DNA of 64,000 bases from Chryseosolibacter histidinae (lineage in GTDB: Bacteria > Bacteroidota > Bacteroidia > Cytophagales > Cyclobacteriaceae), in the NCBI RefSeq assembly GCF_018598225.1, contig NZ_JAHESF010000031.1, forward strand, positions 1 to 64,000. Reading direction: 5' to 3'. This document shows positions 16,508-25,651 of the stretch, one piece after another. A model generated the notes under the pieces. That model worked only from the letters and a program-made list of their open reading frames with translations. It had not been told where the DNA came from and did no database searches. A program made the translations under genes and the position numbers. Numbering within the stretch: the stretch's first letter is position 1; every line of letters begins with the position of its first letter.

Positions 16508-17944
16508 ATGGATGAATTCAGGAAACTAACAACACAGGAAAAAGCCCTTCGGATCAACCTCAGCAAAGCCATTTATGGATCGTTTGCAGAGATCGGCGCG
16601 GGCCAGGAAGTTGCAGCCAACTTTTTTAAAGTAGGAGGAGCCTCCGGAACAGTTGCCAAAACCATTTCAGCCTACGATATGAAGTTCAGCGACGCCATCT
16701 ACGGCGTGTGCGACAGGTATGTATGCGAAGACCGCCTTTCCGGGATGCTCGATCATGAGTATGTGTTGCTGGCAGAGCGACTTCCGCATCGCATTGAAAC
16801 AACCCGCTTTTTCGCCTTTGCCGATACCGTAGAGATCCTCAACTATGAGCGCACCAACCAGGGACACGGCTGGATGGGCCTGCGATTTCAGCTTACACCC
16901 AAGAGCGAACCCAACGAATGTGTCATCCACGTCAAGATGCAGGATAACGACCCGTTGCAGCAGCAGTTTGCGCTGGGTATTATCGGCGTGAATATGATCT
17001 ACGGCTGTATGTTTGTGAGCGACCCGGAAGAGTTGCTCATGTCGTTACTGGACGGACTTACTGCACGAAGGATCGAGATCGATATGTTCAGACTCTCCGG
17101 CCCCGATTTTAAACATGTTGATAACCGCCTGATGGCCTTGAAGCTGGTGAAGAACGGCCTCACAAAAGCGGCCATGTTCGGGCCTTCCGGCGATGTGATG
17201 CAGCCTTCAGATGAGCTTTACAAAAAGCACGTGCTGGTGCTGCGCGGCAGGTTCCGCCCCGTAACACATGTCAACGTAGACATGCTGCTGACCTCCAGGA
17301 GACATTTCAAACACGAACCCGACGTAGACCGTAATAAGATCGTGCTCGTATCGGAGCTCACGCTGAATGACCTAAGCCCGGATGGCAAAATAGACGAGAA
17401 AGACTTTTTGCATCGTGCCGACATCATCTGCTCGCTGGGGCAGAACGTGCTCATCTCCAACTATTTCGAGCACTATCGCCTGGTGGACTACCTCTCACGG
17501 ATCACCAAGGGAAAGAAGATCGGCATCACCATGGGCATCTATGCGTTGCAAAAAGTGTTCGAAGAGAAAACCTACGAGAACCTGCGCGGAGGTATCCTTG
17601 AATGTTTTGCGTCGCTGTTCGGCAGCAACGTGAAGCTCTACATTTACCCAGCGCTGCGAAAAGATTCCAATGAGCTGTTCACCCTCAAAGATTTTGAAAA
17701 GGAGCTTCCGGATAACCTGAAAAATCTCTTCCGTTACCTGATGGATAACAACAAGCTCGAAGACATCAACGACGCTTACGTGAAGCATCTTCACATCATC
17801 TCAGACAATGTGTTGGCCATGATCAGAAAGGGAGAGCCCGGCTGGGAAAAATTTGTGCCGCATAAAGTGGAGGAGGCCATCAAAGAGCACGGACTGTTCG
17901 ATTATCCTTACGCTACGGAAGCGAAGCAGATCAATGCAGCTTGA
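16508..17944 (+). CDS. Conserved cytosolic protein of unknown function
   Basis: 478 residues. I recognise it as a conserved protein that databases often label 'TonB-dependent receptor', but no signal peptide, plug domain or beta-barrel pattern is visible, so that name is not supported. Landmarks are EKALRINLSKAIYGSFAEIGAGQEVAANFF near the N-terminus, GASGTVAKTISAYDMKFSDAIYG, VHVKMQDNDPLQQQFALGIIGVN (~140) and LLISRR-like HVNVDMLLTSRRHFKHEPD (~258). The mix of alpha and beta elements looks like a soluble globular protein. No catalytic motif recognised. Monocistronic, with a 184-base divergent promoter region shared with the NSS transporter. Confidence 0.7.
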   Translation: MDEFRKLTTQEKALRINLSKAIYGSFAEIGAGQEVAANFFKVGGASGTVAKTISAYDMKFSDAIYGVCDRYVCEDRLSGMLDHEYVLLAERLPHRIETTRFFAFADTVEILNYERTNQGHGWMGLRFQLTPKSEPNECVIHVKMQDNDPLQQQFALGIIGVNMIYGCMFVSDPEELLMSLLDGLTARRIEIDMFRLSGPDFKHVDNRLMALKLVKNGLTKAAMFGPSGDVMQPSDELYKKHVLVLRGRFRPVTHVNVDMLLTSRRHFKHEPDVDRNKIVLVSELTLNDLSPDGKIDEKDFLHRADIICSLGQNVLISNYFEHYRLVDYLSRITKGKKIGITMGIYALQKVFEEKTYENLRGGILECFASLFGSNVKLYIYPALRKDSNELFTLKDFEKELPDNLKNLFRYLMDNNKLEDINDAYVKHLHIISDNVLAMIRKGEPGWEKFVPHKVEEAIKEHGLFDYPYATEAKQINAA

Positions 17945-18040
17945 TAATGATCAATGTTCAATTGGTCAATTGATAGCCCTGTAACACCACTCCTTTGCCG
18001 GTTTTTTCTAATTTGCATGAGGTCAAGCTAAAGAAGCAGC

Positions 18041-19210
18041 ATGTTCACCGTCATCATACTGGGCCTGAGTGCTGGAAGCGTTTTTCTACTCTCTTTTATT
18101 TGTTTGGTAAATCCGGGCAAGGCTAACGGCATCGCTAACCGTTGGCTCAGCGCGTTCCTGTTTTGCTTCGGGCTTACACTTCTGGCCGACATCGCGTATA
18201 CCCTTAAACTTGACACACAGTATGTGCGTCTGACGTTGCTTTCGGAGATCACGCGGTTTGCCATGGCCCCTGCGTTGTACCTGAGCGTGTCATACTTCAC
18301 GGCTGCAGACAGAAAATTCAGAAAAGCAGATTTGTGGCACTTCGTACCCTGCTTACTTTTCGCGATCAATTGTTTGCCGGCGTTAGCTCCGGGCTTTTCC
18401 GGTCCGTTGCTGCTGAACCGCGCTGCTGTATCGTTTCCTGTGATGGCGCCGTATATACGCAACTTTATGTTCCTGGTGATCAAGCTCCAGGTAATCATTT
18501 ATTGGATTGGTGCTTACACAAGGTTGATTCGCCATCGGAAGAATGTACGTCTCATATATTCATCGCCGGCGCCAGTAGAGCTTCAGTGGCTGAAATATTT
18601 TCTGCTGGGCCTCCTGTTCATGGTACTGTTGTGGTTCAATGAAGTGTTTTTTCACTTTGCGTGGATGGAAAGCTACAGCCCGCTGGGTTACCTCACAGCC
18701 ATCTACTTCATCAGCTACTTCGCCCTACACCAGCGTGAGATCTATGCGTTTCCTGCCCGCGCGGTCGAAGATATAGGCGAGATCATTCGTGAAAGTAATT
18801 ACAAGGCCAGGCAGGAACGGGTGGCGGCAGACAAAATTGAGGCATTGAAAACCCGGCTTGTGCTGATAATGGAAACTGAAAAGTGCTTCCTCGATCCGGA
18901 GCTGGGCTTACCGGCGCTGGCAGAGAGAATGGACCTGTCTTCTCATGAGCTGTCGTATGTGCTTAACAACGGGTTCGGCAGTACTTTCTTTGATTTTGTG
19001 AATGGTTACAGGGTTGAGCAGGCCAAGATGCTGCTGCAAAGCGATCGGCACCGGCACCTGAGCATGATAGGCATTGCCTATGAGGCAGGCTTTAATTCCA
19101 AAACAACCTTCAACACCACTTTTAAAAAAGTAACAGGATTATCACCCACAGCGTTTAAAAAGGCCGCTGCAACAGGCGAGGGGCTTCAGCATAGTCCTTC
19201 GATAACCTGA
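18041..19210 (+). CDS. AraC-family regulator with membrane-embedded N-terminus
   Basis: 389 residues. The first ~235 hold about seven hydrophobic segments (starting VIILGLSAGSVFLLSFICLV), followed by a short linker and a C-terminal AraC-type double HTH (~290-385; LSSHELSYVLNNGFGSTFFDFVNGYRV and IAYEAGFNSKTTFNTTFKKVTG). This 7TM-HTH architecture is frequent in Bacteroidota and suggests a membrane-bound transcription factor that senses a ligand or membrane state. The gene 91 bases downstream on the same strand, a membrane protein, is the best candidate partner or target. Confidence 0.88.
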   Translation: MFTVIILGLSAGSVFLLSFICLVNPGKANGIANRWLSAFLFCFGLTLLADIAYTLKLDTQYVRLTLLSEITRFAMAPALYLSVSYFTAADRKFRKADLWHFVPCLLFAINCLPALAPGFSGPLLLNRAAVSFPVMAPYIRNFMFLVIKLQVIIYWIGAYTRLIRHRKNVRLIYSSPAPVELQWLKYFLLGLLFMVLLWFNEVFFHFAWMESYSPLGYLTAIYFISYFALHQREIYAFPARAVEDIGEIIRESNYKARQERVAADKIEALKTRLVLIMETEKCFLDPELGLPALAERMDLSSHELSYVLNNGFGSTFFDFVNGYRVEQAKMLLQSDRHRHLSMIGIAYEAGFNSKTTFNTTFKKVTGLSPTAFKKAAATGEGLQHSPSIT

Positions 19211-19300
19211 AAAATCTTCCAAAACACGTTCCGTTGTATCCCGTGGAACACCGGGTGCGGGCATGCTTCTTACTTTTCGGCCATACTTATTTCAAATGTT

Positions 19301-20380
19301 ATGAAAGATATGGCTACAATTCCCCTGCACCACAAGATCCTGTCATGCCTGCTGGCTGGCGTGGTAAGCGGGTTTAGTTTTCACCGCATCGCCAACAGGT
19401 TCGCCGCTCACTGGATACCTCCAGCTATCATGGCCCTGCTTGGACTGATGCTTATTGCAGGTGCATTGCTGTATGTTCCTGTATGGCAGCGACGGGAAAA
19501 TCGACAAACAATAGATTCTGTATCTACCCTTGCTTTCTGGCAGGGTGTGATCAGGTTTGCGCTGGCCTTCGACCTGTCCATGTTTGGCTGGCAGAAGATC
19601 GCCGGTGGATTCCAGTTCTTTACGCCCATGGCCATGCTCGATGAACCCTTCAGCACCTTGTCGCTGGAGTGGCTCACCTGGAGTTATTTCGGGCGATCGT
19701 ATCCGATGATCGTATCCGTCGCCATTTTTCAGATCGCCGGTGCCTACCTGCTGCTTTTCCGCAGAACGCGGCTGATCGGCATTTTCATCCTTCTGCCGGT
19801 GCTGCTGAATATTTTGTTGATCGATATTTTTTACAAACTTCATCCATGGGTGGCTATTCACGCTGTTGTTCTGATAACCGCTATTGTGTACCTGTTGCTA
19901 TCGGAGTACGACCGGCTGAGGGCGTTTTTTCTAAGCAGGGACGGAGGAGATCTTCCTGTGGTCAGGTTGAAAGGCAGTACCAAGAATGTTTTGCGGATCG
20001 CGTTGGTGATAACGCCCATGCTACTGATCATACCCTATAAAATTCGTAACAGGACGCCTGAGATCATGGGCAAGTATGTTGTTCAAAAGATCAGCATCAA
20101 CAATGAAGACAGAACTGCTGACATGTACTGCGATAGTGTGCTGACCGTTGTTTACTTCGACGTGGCCAATGAATGTGTTTTTGAATTTCGCGATTACCGT
20201 CAAAGAACATTCGGATCATTTGACCATCAGTCGCAGGGGCAGTTGCAGATATCATGGAGACATCCGCAAGGCATTTCGCCAATGGAAGGCACACTTTCTC
20301 TTGCTGGCGGGCGGAGATGGAAACTCTCCGGAAAAACGGGCAACGATCTCTTCGAAGCTGATCTCGAGAAAGTTAAATAA
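19301..20380 (+). CDS. Polytopic membrane protein with C-terminal extracytoplasmic domain (DoxX-like)
   Basis: 359 residues. Six or seven hydrophobic segments in the first ~235 residues, including FALAFDLSMFGWQKIAGGFQFF, which resembles the DoxX/MauE-type core, then a ~110-residue soluble domain of beta strands (IMGKYVVQKISINNEDRTAD..GQLQISWRHPQG). The soluble part resembles a small lipocalin-like barrel, but this is a weak impression. A second ATG three codons in is an equally good start. Follows the membrane-bound AraC-type regulator. Function unknown. Confidence 0.65.
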   Translation: MKDMATIPLHHKILSCLLAGVVSGFSFHRIANRFAAHWIPPAIMALLGLMLIAGALLYVPVWQRRENRQTIDSVSTLAFWQGVIRFALAFDLSMFGWQKIAGGFQFFTPMAMLDEPFSTLSLEWLTWSYFGRSYPMIVSVAIFQIAGAYLLLFRRTRLIGIFILLPVLLNILLIDIFYKLHPWVAIHAVVLITAIVYLLLSEYDRLRAFFLSRDGGDLPVVRLKGSTKNVLRIALVITPMLLIIPYKIRNRTPEIMGKYVVQKISINNEDRTADMYCDSVLTVVYFDVANECVFEFRDYRQRTFGSFDHQSQGQLQISWRHPQGISPMEGTLSLAGGRRWKLSGKTGNDLFEADLEKVK

Positions 20381-20541
20381 CAGTAGGCAGTAGGCAACTT
20401 CAATAGCTTTCAGCTATTGAACAGTAGGCAATAGGCGTGAATAAATATCATGTTCGGTCTCTATTCTGGATTTGGCAACGGTTACTTGTAAATTTCCCGT
20501 ATCTTTTGCCTACTGCCCTTTGCCTACTGCCTACTTTTGCC
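20381..20541. repeat. Inverted repeat of the CAGTAGGCA word family with nested hairpin
   Basis: GGCAGTAGGCAA (20386-20397) pairs exactly with 20506-20517, and a second right copy lies at 20519-20531. A perfect hairpin CAATAGCT TTC AGCTATTG (20401-20419) interrupts the left arm. The right arm runs past 20524 and therefore encodes the stop codon and last residues of the minus-strand AGCS gene. Half copies occur at 26012-26040 and at the tryptophan dioxygenase stop (30648). Confidence 0.75.
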
Positions 20542-21930
20542 TCTTACTTCTTTTTCAAAATAAGTTTTCGCTACACGCATAACCTTCGGTGCCAGCTCTA
20601 TAGCGGAGATCATCGTGGGAATGGCCATCAACGCAAAAGCGATGTCGATGACGTTCAGCACCAGATCCATGGAGGCAATGGCGCCGAGCGTGATGGTGGC
20701 CAGGTAGAAGTAATCGTACCACACGCTTTTTTCGTAGCCGATGAGGAATGACAATGCCTTTCTGCCGTAATAGCTGTAAGAGAACAACGCACTCACAGCA
20801 AACACCACAGTACACAGGAGCAGTACAACGTTACCACCATTCGGAAGCGCGGCACTGTAGGCAAGCGACGTGAGCGTGATGCCATTGGCGCCAGGCGTTT
20901 GCCATACATCGGTTACCAGTATCGCGAAAGCTGTCAATGAGCAGGAGATCAGCGTATCGATCACGGGACTCAGCATCGAGATCAGACCTTCACGCACCGG
21001 CTCCGTGCTTTTCGCCGCGCTCATGGCCATGGGAGCGGTGCCAATACCAGCCTCGTTGGAGAACGTAGACCTTCTTACACCCAGCATGATAATACCGCCC
21101 AGCACACCACCCAAAAACGGATCGCCGTGATAATGTTCTGCGGCAAATGCATCGGTGAAAACCAGGCCCACATAGTAGGGGATACGGTCTGCAAAGCTGA
21201 TCAGGATGATCATCACTGAAACAAAGTGAAGAACGATCATGACAGGAACCAGTCGTCCGGCCCAGTTACCAATGCGTTGAATGCCCCCAACGATCACGAT
21301 GGAGCAGAACGCCGCAAGGCATACACCGATGATGAGCTTGGTAAGACTGACAGATGAATCTCCCACCGTAAAGAAAGCCTCTTCAAACCCCAGAGGTTTC
21401 AGCCCGATGTCGAGAAGCGCTTGCACGAGCTGGTTGGCCTGGAAGATGGGCAGTGATCCCATCATGGCGCAAAGGCAGAAGAGCACCGCGAGTGGTTGCC
21501 ATTGTTTTCCAAGCGCTTCGCGGATCACGTACATCGGACCGCCCTGCAGCTCGCCCGTGGAGTCTTTGCCGCGGTACATGCTGGCCAGCGCGCTGGTGAA
21601 GAAGTTCGTGGACATACCGATAAGTGACGTAACCCACATCCAGAAGAGTGCGCCGGGGCCTCCCAGTGCGATCGCTGCGGCCACGCCGGAGAGATTGCCT
21701 ATACCCACCGTTGAGGCCAGGGCTGTTGACAAGGCCTTATAAGCGGAGATCTGACCCGGAGCGTTGGGATCATCTTTTTTACGGAGCAACCCAATGGCGT
21801 GAAAGAAATATTTGTATTGAATGAAGCGTGAGTAGAACAGGAAGTATAATCCGCCTCCGATAATGAGAAATAATACCGGCCACCAGACAAGACCAGCAGT
21901 AGCGGCAAGGAACTTATTGAGTGATTGCAA
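20524..21930 (-). CDS. Sodium:alanine symporter (AGCS family)
   Basis: 468 residues with ~11 membrane segments. Family motifs are STVGIGNLSGVAAAIALGGPG (~70-90), GELQGGPMYVIREALGK (~125) and FSNEAGIGTAPMAMSAA (~290). It imports alanine or glycine with Na+ or H+ across the inner membrane. The start is a TTG at 21930; a stop codon lies in frame 21 bases further up and no ATG intervenes, so the TTG is the only fitting start. The last codons (KSRQ, stop) lie inside an intergenic repeat arm, suggesting the natural C-terminus was replaced when the repeat arose. Confidence 0.92.
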   Translation of the reverse strand: MQSLNKFLAATAGLVWWPVLFLIIGGGLYFLFYSRFIQYKYFFHAIGLLRKKDDPNAPGQISAYKALSTALASTVGIGNLSGVAAAIALGGPGALFWMWVTSLIGMSTNFFTSALASMYRGKDSTGELQGGPMYVIREALGKQWQPLAVLFCLCAMMGSLPIFQANQLVQALLDIGLKPLGFEEAFFTVGDSSVSLTKLIIGVCLAAFCSIVIVGGIQRIGNWAGRLVPVMIVLHFVSVMIILISFADRIPYYVGLVFTDAFAAEHYHGDPFLGGVLGGIIMLGVRRSTFSNEAGIGTAPMAMSAAKSTEPVREGLISMLSPVIDTLISCSLTAFAILVTDVWQTPGANGITLTSLAYSAALPNGGNVVLLLCTVVFAVSALFSYSYYGRKALSFLIGYEKSVWYDYFYLATITLGAIASMDLVLNVIDIAFALMAIPTMISAIELAPKVMRVAKTYFEKEVRGKSRQ

Positions 21931-21971
21931 GAGATCTAGCTTAAAGTGCTAATGTAGGGAATATTGTCCAT

Positions 21972-22051
21972 GGTCCATAGTCGATGGTCCATGGACGTTC
22001 ATGCGATGTCACACTGCTCTGCGATGGACTATAGACCATCGACTATCGACC
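21972..22051. repeat. Inverted repeat of the GGTCCATAGTCGATGG word family
   Basis: Left arm 21972-21992 and right arm 22031-22051 pair at ~19 of 21 positions. The right arm extends over the stop codon (22043-22045) and last codons of the DinB-like gene. The word resembles the GTCCACGGTCGAC family with CG to AT replacements. Confidence 0.75.
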
Positions 22052-22498
22052 GATAAGTCGTCTATGGTAATTGATCTGCCCCAGATGATATCCCAAATGA
22101 GCCAGCAAATGGGTCAGGAAGAACACCGTGGTCATCGGGTAACCCAACACTTCTTCGGGGTACATCTGCCGGATCGATTCGTCATCCAGCTTCCTGAGTG
22201 TGGCCGACACCACAAGTTTGGTCTTCTGTATTTCGTTGAGAAGTTGTGCCCTGGAAACGTCACGCGCAGAAAACTCCAGGGGACGGTTTCGCTGGTAGCC
22301 CGAATGACCCAGCTGTTCGCCAATATATTGCTGAAGATTGCCACAGAGGTGCAGGCATAAATTTCCTCCCGGGTTCTTGATATCACCTTCAAGTTTCCAG
22401 ACAGAAGCTTCATCCGGGTACTGTTTGATCTCCGCCTCGAGCTTGTCGAGCTCCCGTTCAAACAGAAAAACGAATGATTCGATGAGTGTATTTTTCAT
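22043..22498 (-). CDS. DinB/DUF1572-like four-helix protein
   Basis: 151 residues, helical. The pattern matches the DinB-like superfamily of small metal-binding four-helix bundles: an N-terminal helix (FVFLFERELDKLEAEIKQY), GNLCLHLCGNLQQYIG around residue 46, and HLLAHLGYHLGQINYHRRL at the end, giving histidines at the usual three metal-site positions. Members include bacillithiol-dependent transferases and many uncharacterised enzymes. It is six bases downstream of the phosphoglucomutase gene on the same strand. Its final codons and stop are inside an inverted repeat arm. Confidence 0.75.
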   Translation of the reverse strand: MKNTLIESFVFLFERELDKLEAEIKQYPDEASVWKLEGDIKNPGGNLCLHLCGNLQQYIGEQLGHSGYQRNRPLEFSARDVSRAQLLNEIQKTKLVVSATLRKLDDESIRQMYPEEVLGYPMTTVFFLTHLLAHLGYHLGQINYHRRLIGR

Positions 22499-22504
22499 AG
22501 TCCC

Positions 22505-24235
22505 TCAGGCCAGCAGCTCGCGCTCGATGCCTTTGATCTTCTCTTCCAGCTGCCTGTTCACCTGCTCGAAATCGCGGGCTGAATTGAGTTTTGTGTTTAC
22601 GCTGATGTAGAATTTTATTTTCGGTTCTGTTCCCGAGGGCCGCACAGAGACCTTGCTTCCGTCTTCCAGGTAAAACTGCAGCACATCCGATTTCGGGAAC
22701 GACAATGATGTTTCTTTTTTGCTGATCAGGTCTGTCTCTTTCAGGGTCTTGTAATCCAGCAGCCTGGTTACGCGGCTTCCATTGATCTGTGCCGGCGGAT
22801 TGTTCCTGAACTTCTCCATCATGGCCTTGATCTCCTGCTCACCCTGCTGGCCTTTGCGCACCAGGTTCACAAGGCCTTCCTTATAGAACCCGAATTCCAC
22901 ATACATATCGATCAGCCAGTCGTACATCGACTTGTTCTCGTCGGTGGCATTGGCGGCCATGGCAGCGAAGAACGCGCAGGCGGATACTGCGTCCTTGTCG
23001 CGCACAAAATCGCCCACCATATAACCATAACTTTCCTCACCTGCAGCGATGAAACGTTTTTTGCCTTCCAGCTTGCCCATCAGCTCTGCAATGTATTTGA
23101 ATCCCGTAAGGGTGTTGTAGCATTCCACACCGAGGCGTTCGGCCATCGCATCCACAAGCTCCGTGGTAACAATGGTTTTGGCAATGTAAGTGTTGCCGGT
23201 ATTTTTCAGATTCTTCATGATGAAGTACATCATCAGACTAAAGGCCTGGTTCCCGTTCAGCAGAATAAACTCGCCGTCGGCCTTACGAACACCGATGCCC
23301 ACGCGGTCGGTGTCAGGATCTGTAGCCATCACCATCGTTGCGCCGGCAGCTTTTCCTTTTTTGATCACCAGCTCCATGGCAGACTGCTCTTCCGGGTTGG
23401 GCGATTGCACCGTGGGGAAATTGCCATCAGGTGTCTTTTGCTCTTCCACAACCTGGATATTGGCAAAGCCGATCTGCTTCAGGCATTCCGGTACCATGGT
23501 GATGCCGGCACCGTGAAGACTGGAGTACACCAGGGGAATGTTCTTGTGACGTGCGATGGTCTCCTTATTCGGGATGAGCTTCTTCACTTCCTCGTAATAG
23601 GCAGCCTCCACTTCAGACCCGATGTTATGGATCAGTGCCTTATTTGCGTTGAACTTCACCTGCTCAAACGAGGTGATCCTGTTCACTTCTTCAATGATAT
23701 TTTTGTCGTGCGGCGGGACAACCTGCGCGCCACCGGCCCAGTACGCTTTATAACCATTGTACTCTTTGGGATTGTGTGATGCCGTGATCACAATACCGGA
23801 GTGACATTTCAGATAACGAATGGCAAATGAGAGCAGGGGAGTGGGCCTCAGCTCGGCGAAAACATGCACGTGGATGCCGTTGGCCGAGAGCACATTGGCT
23901 GTGACCTCCGTAAAGAACCGGCTGTTGTTACGGCTGTCATGCGCAATGGCCACTTCTATACGTTCGCCGGGATAAGTTTTCAGCAGGTAGTTGGCCAGGC
24001 CCTGTGTGGCGATGCCAACGGTGTACTGGTTCATGCAGTTTGAGCCGGCGCCCATAACACCGCGAAGCCCGCCCGTACCGAACTCGAGGTCCTTGTAAAA
24101 GCTGTCGATCAGCTCTTTGGTGTCAGGCTTTTCCAGCAATGATCTTACCAGTGCCTTTGTTTCGCTATCGATCGCAGGGCTGTTGATCCAGCTTTTGGCT
24201 TTTGTCTGAACCTGTTCTAAAAGTGCTTCGGCCAT
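22505..24235 (-). CDS. Phosphoglucomutase / phosphomannomutase
   Basis: 576 residues from the ATG at 24235 (MAEALLEQVQTKAK); a 45-base in-frame extension upstream has no family similarity. All four alpha-D-phosphohexomutase domains are present. The phosphoserine loop is ITASHNPKEYNGYKAYW (~135-155), the metal loop ATDPDTDRVGI (~290), the sugar loop GEESYGYMVGDFVRDKD (~385), and the phosphate loop RPSGTEPKIKFY (~535). It interconverts hexose 1- and 6-phosphates for glycogen, nucleotide-sugar and envelope synthesis. Substrate preference between glucose and mannose cannot be fixed from the motifs alone; length and C-terminus fit the PgcA-type enzymes. Confidence 0.92.
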   Translation of the reverse strand: MAEALLEQVQTKAKSWINSPAIDSETKALVRSLLEKPDTKELIDSFYKDLEFGTGGLRGVMGAGSNCMNQYTVGIATQGLANYLLKTYPGERIEVAIAHDSRNNSRFFTEVTANVLSANGIHVHVFAELRPTPLLSFAIRYLKCHSGIVITASHNPKEYNGYKAYWAGGAQVVPPHDKNIIEEVNRITSFEQVKFNANKALIHNIGSEVEAAYYEEVKKLIPNKETIARHKNIPLVYSSLHGAGITMVPECLKQIGFANIQVVEEQKTPDGNFPTVQSPNPEEQSAMELVIKKGKAAGATMVMATDPDTDRVGIGVRKADGEFILLNGNQAFSLMMYFIMKNLKNTGNTYIAKTIVTTELVDAMAERLGVECYNTLTGFKYIAELMGKLEGKKRFIAAGEESYGYMVGDFVRDKDAVSACAFFAAMAANATDENKSMYDWLIDMYVEFGFYKEGLVNLVRKGQQGEQEIKAMMEKFRNNPPAQINGSRVTRLLDYKTLKETDLISKKETSLSFPKSDVLQFYLEDGSKVSVRPSGTEPKIKFYISVNTKLNSARDFEQVNRQLEEKIKGIERELLA

Positions 24236-24256
24236 ATGTCTGTTATTTGAGGTCGT

Positions 24257-24292
24257 AAAAAAATAAAAAAGCCGGGTCAATACAAACCCGGC
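24257..24292 (-). terminator. Rho-independent terminator after the HPPD gene
   Basis: On the minus strand: GCCGGGT (24292-24286), 8-base loop, ACCCGGC (24277-24271), followed by TTTTTTATTTTTT. GC-rich 7-bp stem with a long T-run, 22 bases after the HPPD stop codon. Confidence 0.9.
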
Positions 24293-24313
24293 CGATGAAA
24301 GTATGTTGAGATA

Positions 24314-25408
24314 TTATAAATTTCCACGCAAAGCCTGCTCACGTTCAATGGATTCGAAAAGCGCTTTGAAATTTCCCTTGCCGAAAGATTTTGCACCATT
24401 GCGTTCGATGATCTCGAAAAACAGGGTTGGCCTGTCCTGAACAGGTTTTGTAAAGATCTGGAGCAGGTAGCCTTCTTCATCGCGGTCGATCAGGATATTC
24501 AGTTTTTTAAGTTCTTTGAGGTCTTCGTCTATCTTCCCGACACGATCCAGAATATCTTCATAGTAGTTATCTGGCACATATAAAAATTCCATGCCACGCC
24601 GGCGCAGCTCACCCACCGTGTGAATGATGTCATCAGTGGCAATGGCGATGTGCTGTACACCGGGGCCGTGATAAAAATCGAGGTACTCTTCGATCTGCGA
24701 TTTTTTCTTTCCCTCCGCCGGCTCATTGATAGGGAATTTGATATAACCATTTCCATTCGATACCACTTTCGACATCAGCGCGCTGTATTCTGTGGAGATG
24801 TCTTTATCGTCAAAAGTTACAAGCAGGTTGAAGCCCATTACTTTTTCATAGAAACCTACCCATTCGTTCATTTTTCCCAGCTCCACGTTGCCTACACAAT
24901 GATCGACATACTTCAGGCCGATGGATTCGATCTTCGCGTTGGTTTTGCGGGGCTTGTAGCCGGGAAGGAAGGGGCCCTTGTAATTTTTTCTTTCCACAAA
25001 AGTATGGATGGTGTCTCCGTACGTTTTGATCGATGACATCACCACTTCGCCAAATTCATCCTTGCTCACCTGGGGCTCATGGGCGGCTTCGGCTCCGCGC
25101 GATGTTGTTTCATAAAAGGATTTGCGCGCATCGTCTACCCAGAGGGCGAGAACCTTTACGCCGTCGCCATGTTTCTGCACGTGCCTGGCGATCTCCGAAT
25201 CTTTCTGCAGCGACGTAGTAAGCACCAGTCTGATCTTGTTCTGCTGCAGCACATACGAAGCACGGTCGCGCACACCGGTTTCAGGCCCTGCATAAGCGAT
25301 GAGCTCAAAGCCCATACAATGCTGATAGAATAATGCCGACTGTTTGGCATTGCCGACATATAATTCGATGTGGTCAGTGCCGTTGATGGGCAGAAAATCT
25401 TCTTTCAT
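24314..25408 (-). CDS. hppD: 4-hydroxyphenylpyruvate dioxygenase
   Basis: 364 residues, two vicinal-oxygen-chelate domains. The iron facial triad of the C-terminal domain is visible as His in VDHCVGNV (~168), His in GVQHIAIAT (~248) and Glu in TLFFEIIERNG (~327). The C-terminal gating helix region GAKSFGKGNFKALFESIE is the hallmark of HPPD. It converts 4-hydroxyphenylpyruvate to homogentisate, the entry step of tyrosine breakdown (or pigment and quinone precursors). No homogentisate dioxygenase is in the window. Single gene with its own terminator. Confidence 0.95.
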   Translation of the reverse strand: MKEDFLPINGTDHIELYVGNAKQSALFYQHCMGFELIAYAGPETGVRDRASYVLQQNKIRLVLTTSLQKDSEIARHVQKHGDGVKVLALWVDDARKSFYETTSRGAEAAHEPQVSKDEFGEVVMSSIKTYGDTIHTFVERKNYKGPFLPGYKPRKTNAKIESIGLKYVDHCVGNVELGKMNEWVGFYEKVMGFNLLVTFDDKDISTEYSALMSKVVSNGNGYIKFPINEPAEGKKKSQIEEYLDFYHGPGVQHIAIATDDIIHTVGELRRRGMEFLYVPDNYYEDILDRVGKIDEDLKELKKLNILIDRDEEGYLLQIFTKPVQDRPTLFFEIIERNGAKSFGKGNFKALFESIEREQALRGNL

Positions 25409-25651
25409 ATTGTAGTGTTTGCATGTAAAATTAGAGCTTGTACCGCAATGAAAGAAGCGTTAAAAAGGAACTTCTGTGAAAAGCGGAGCCGTGAATTTTT
25501 ATTTCCTCGTACCGGGATTTTCGACGACAGAACAAAATTTTATACCTTCAGAACGGACGGAAATCGCCGGATGCAGCCGTATTTCTGATGAAGCTCAAAG
25601 AGTTTTTTTGTAATTCCGCGAATTCTTTAATCTTTACGAAAAAATGCACTT

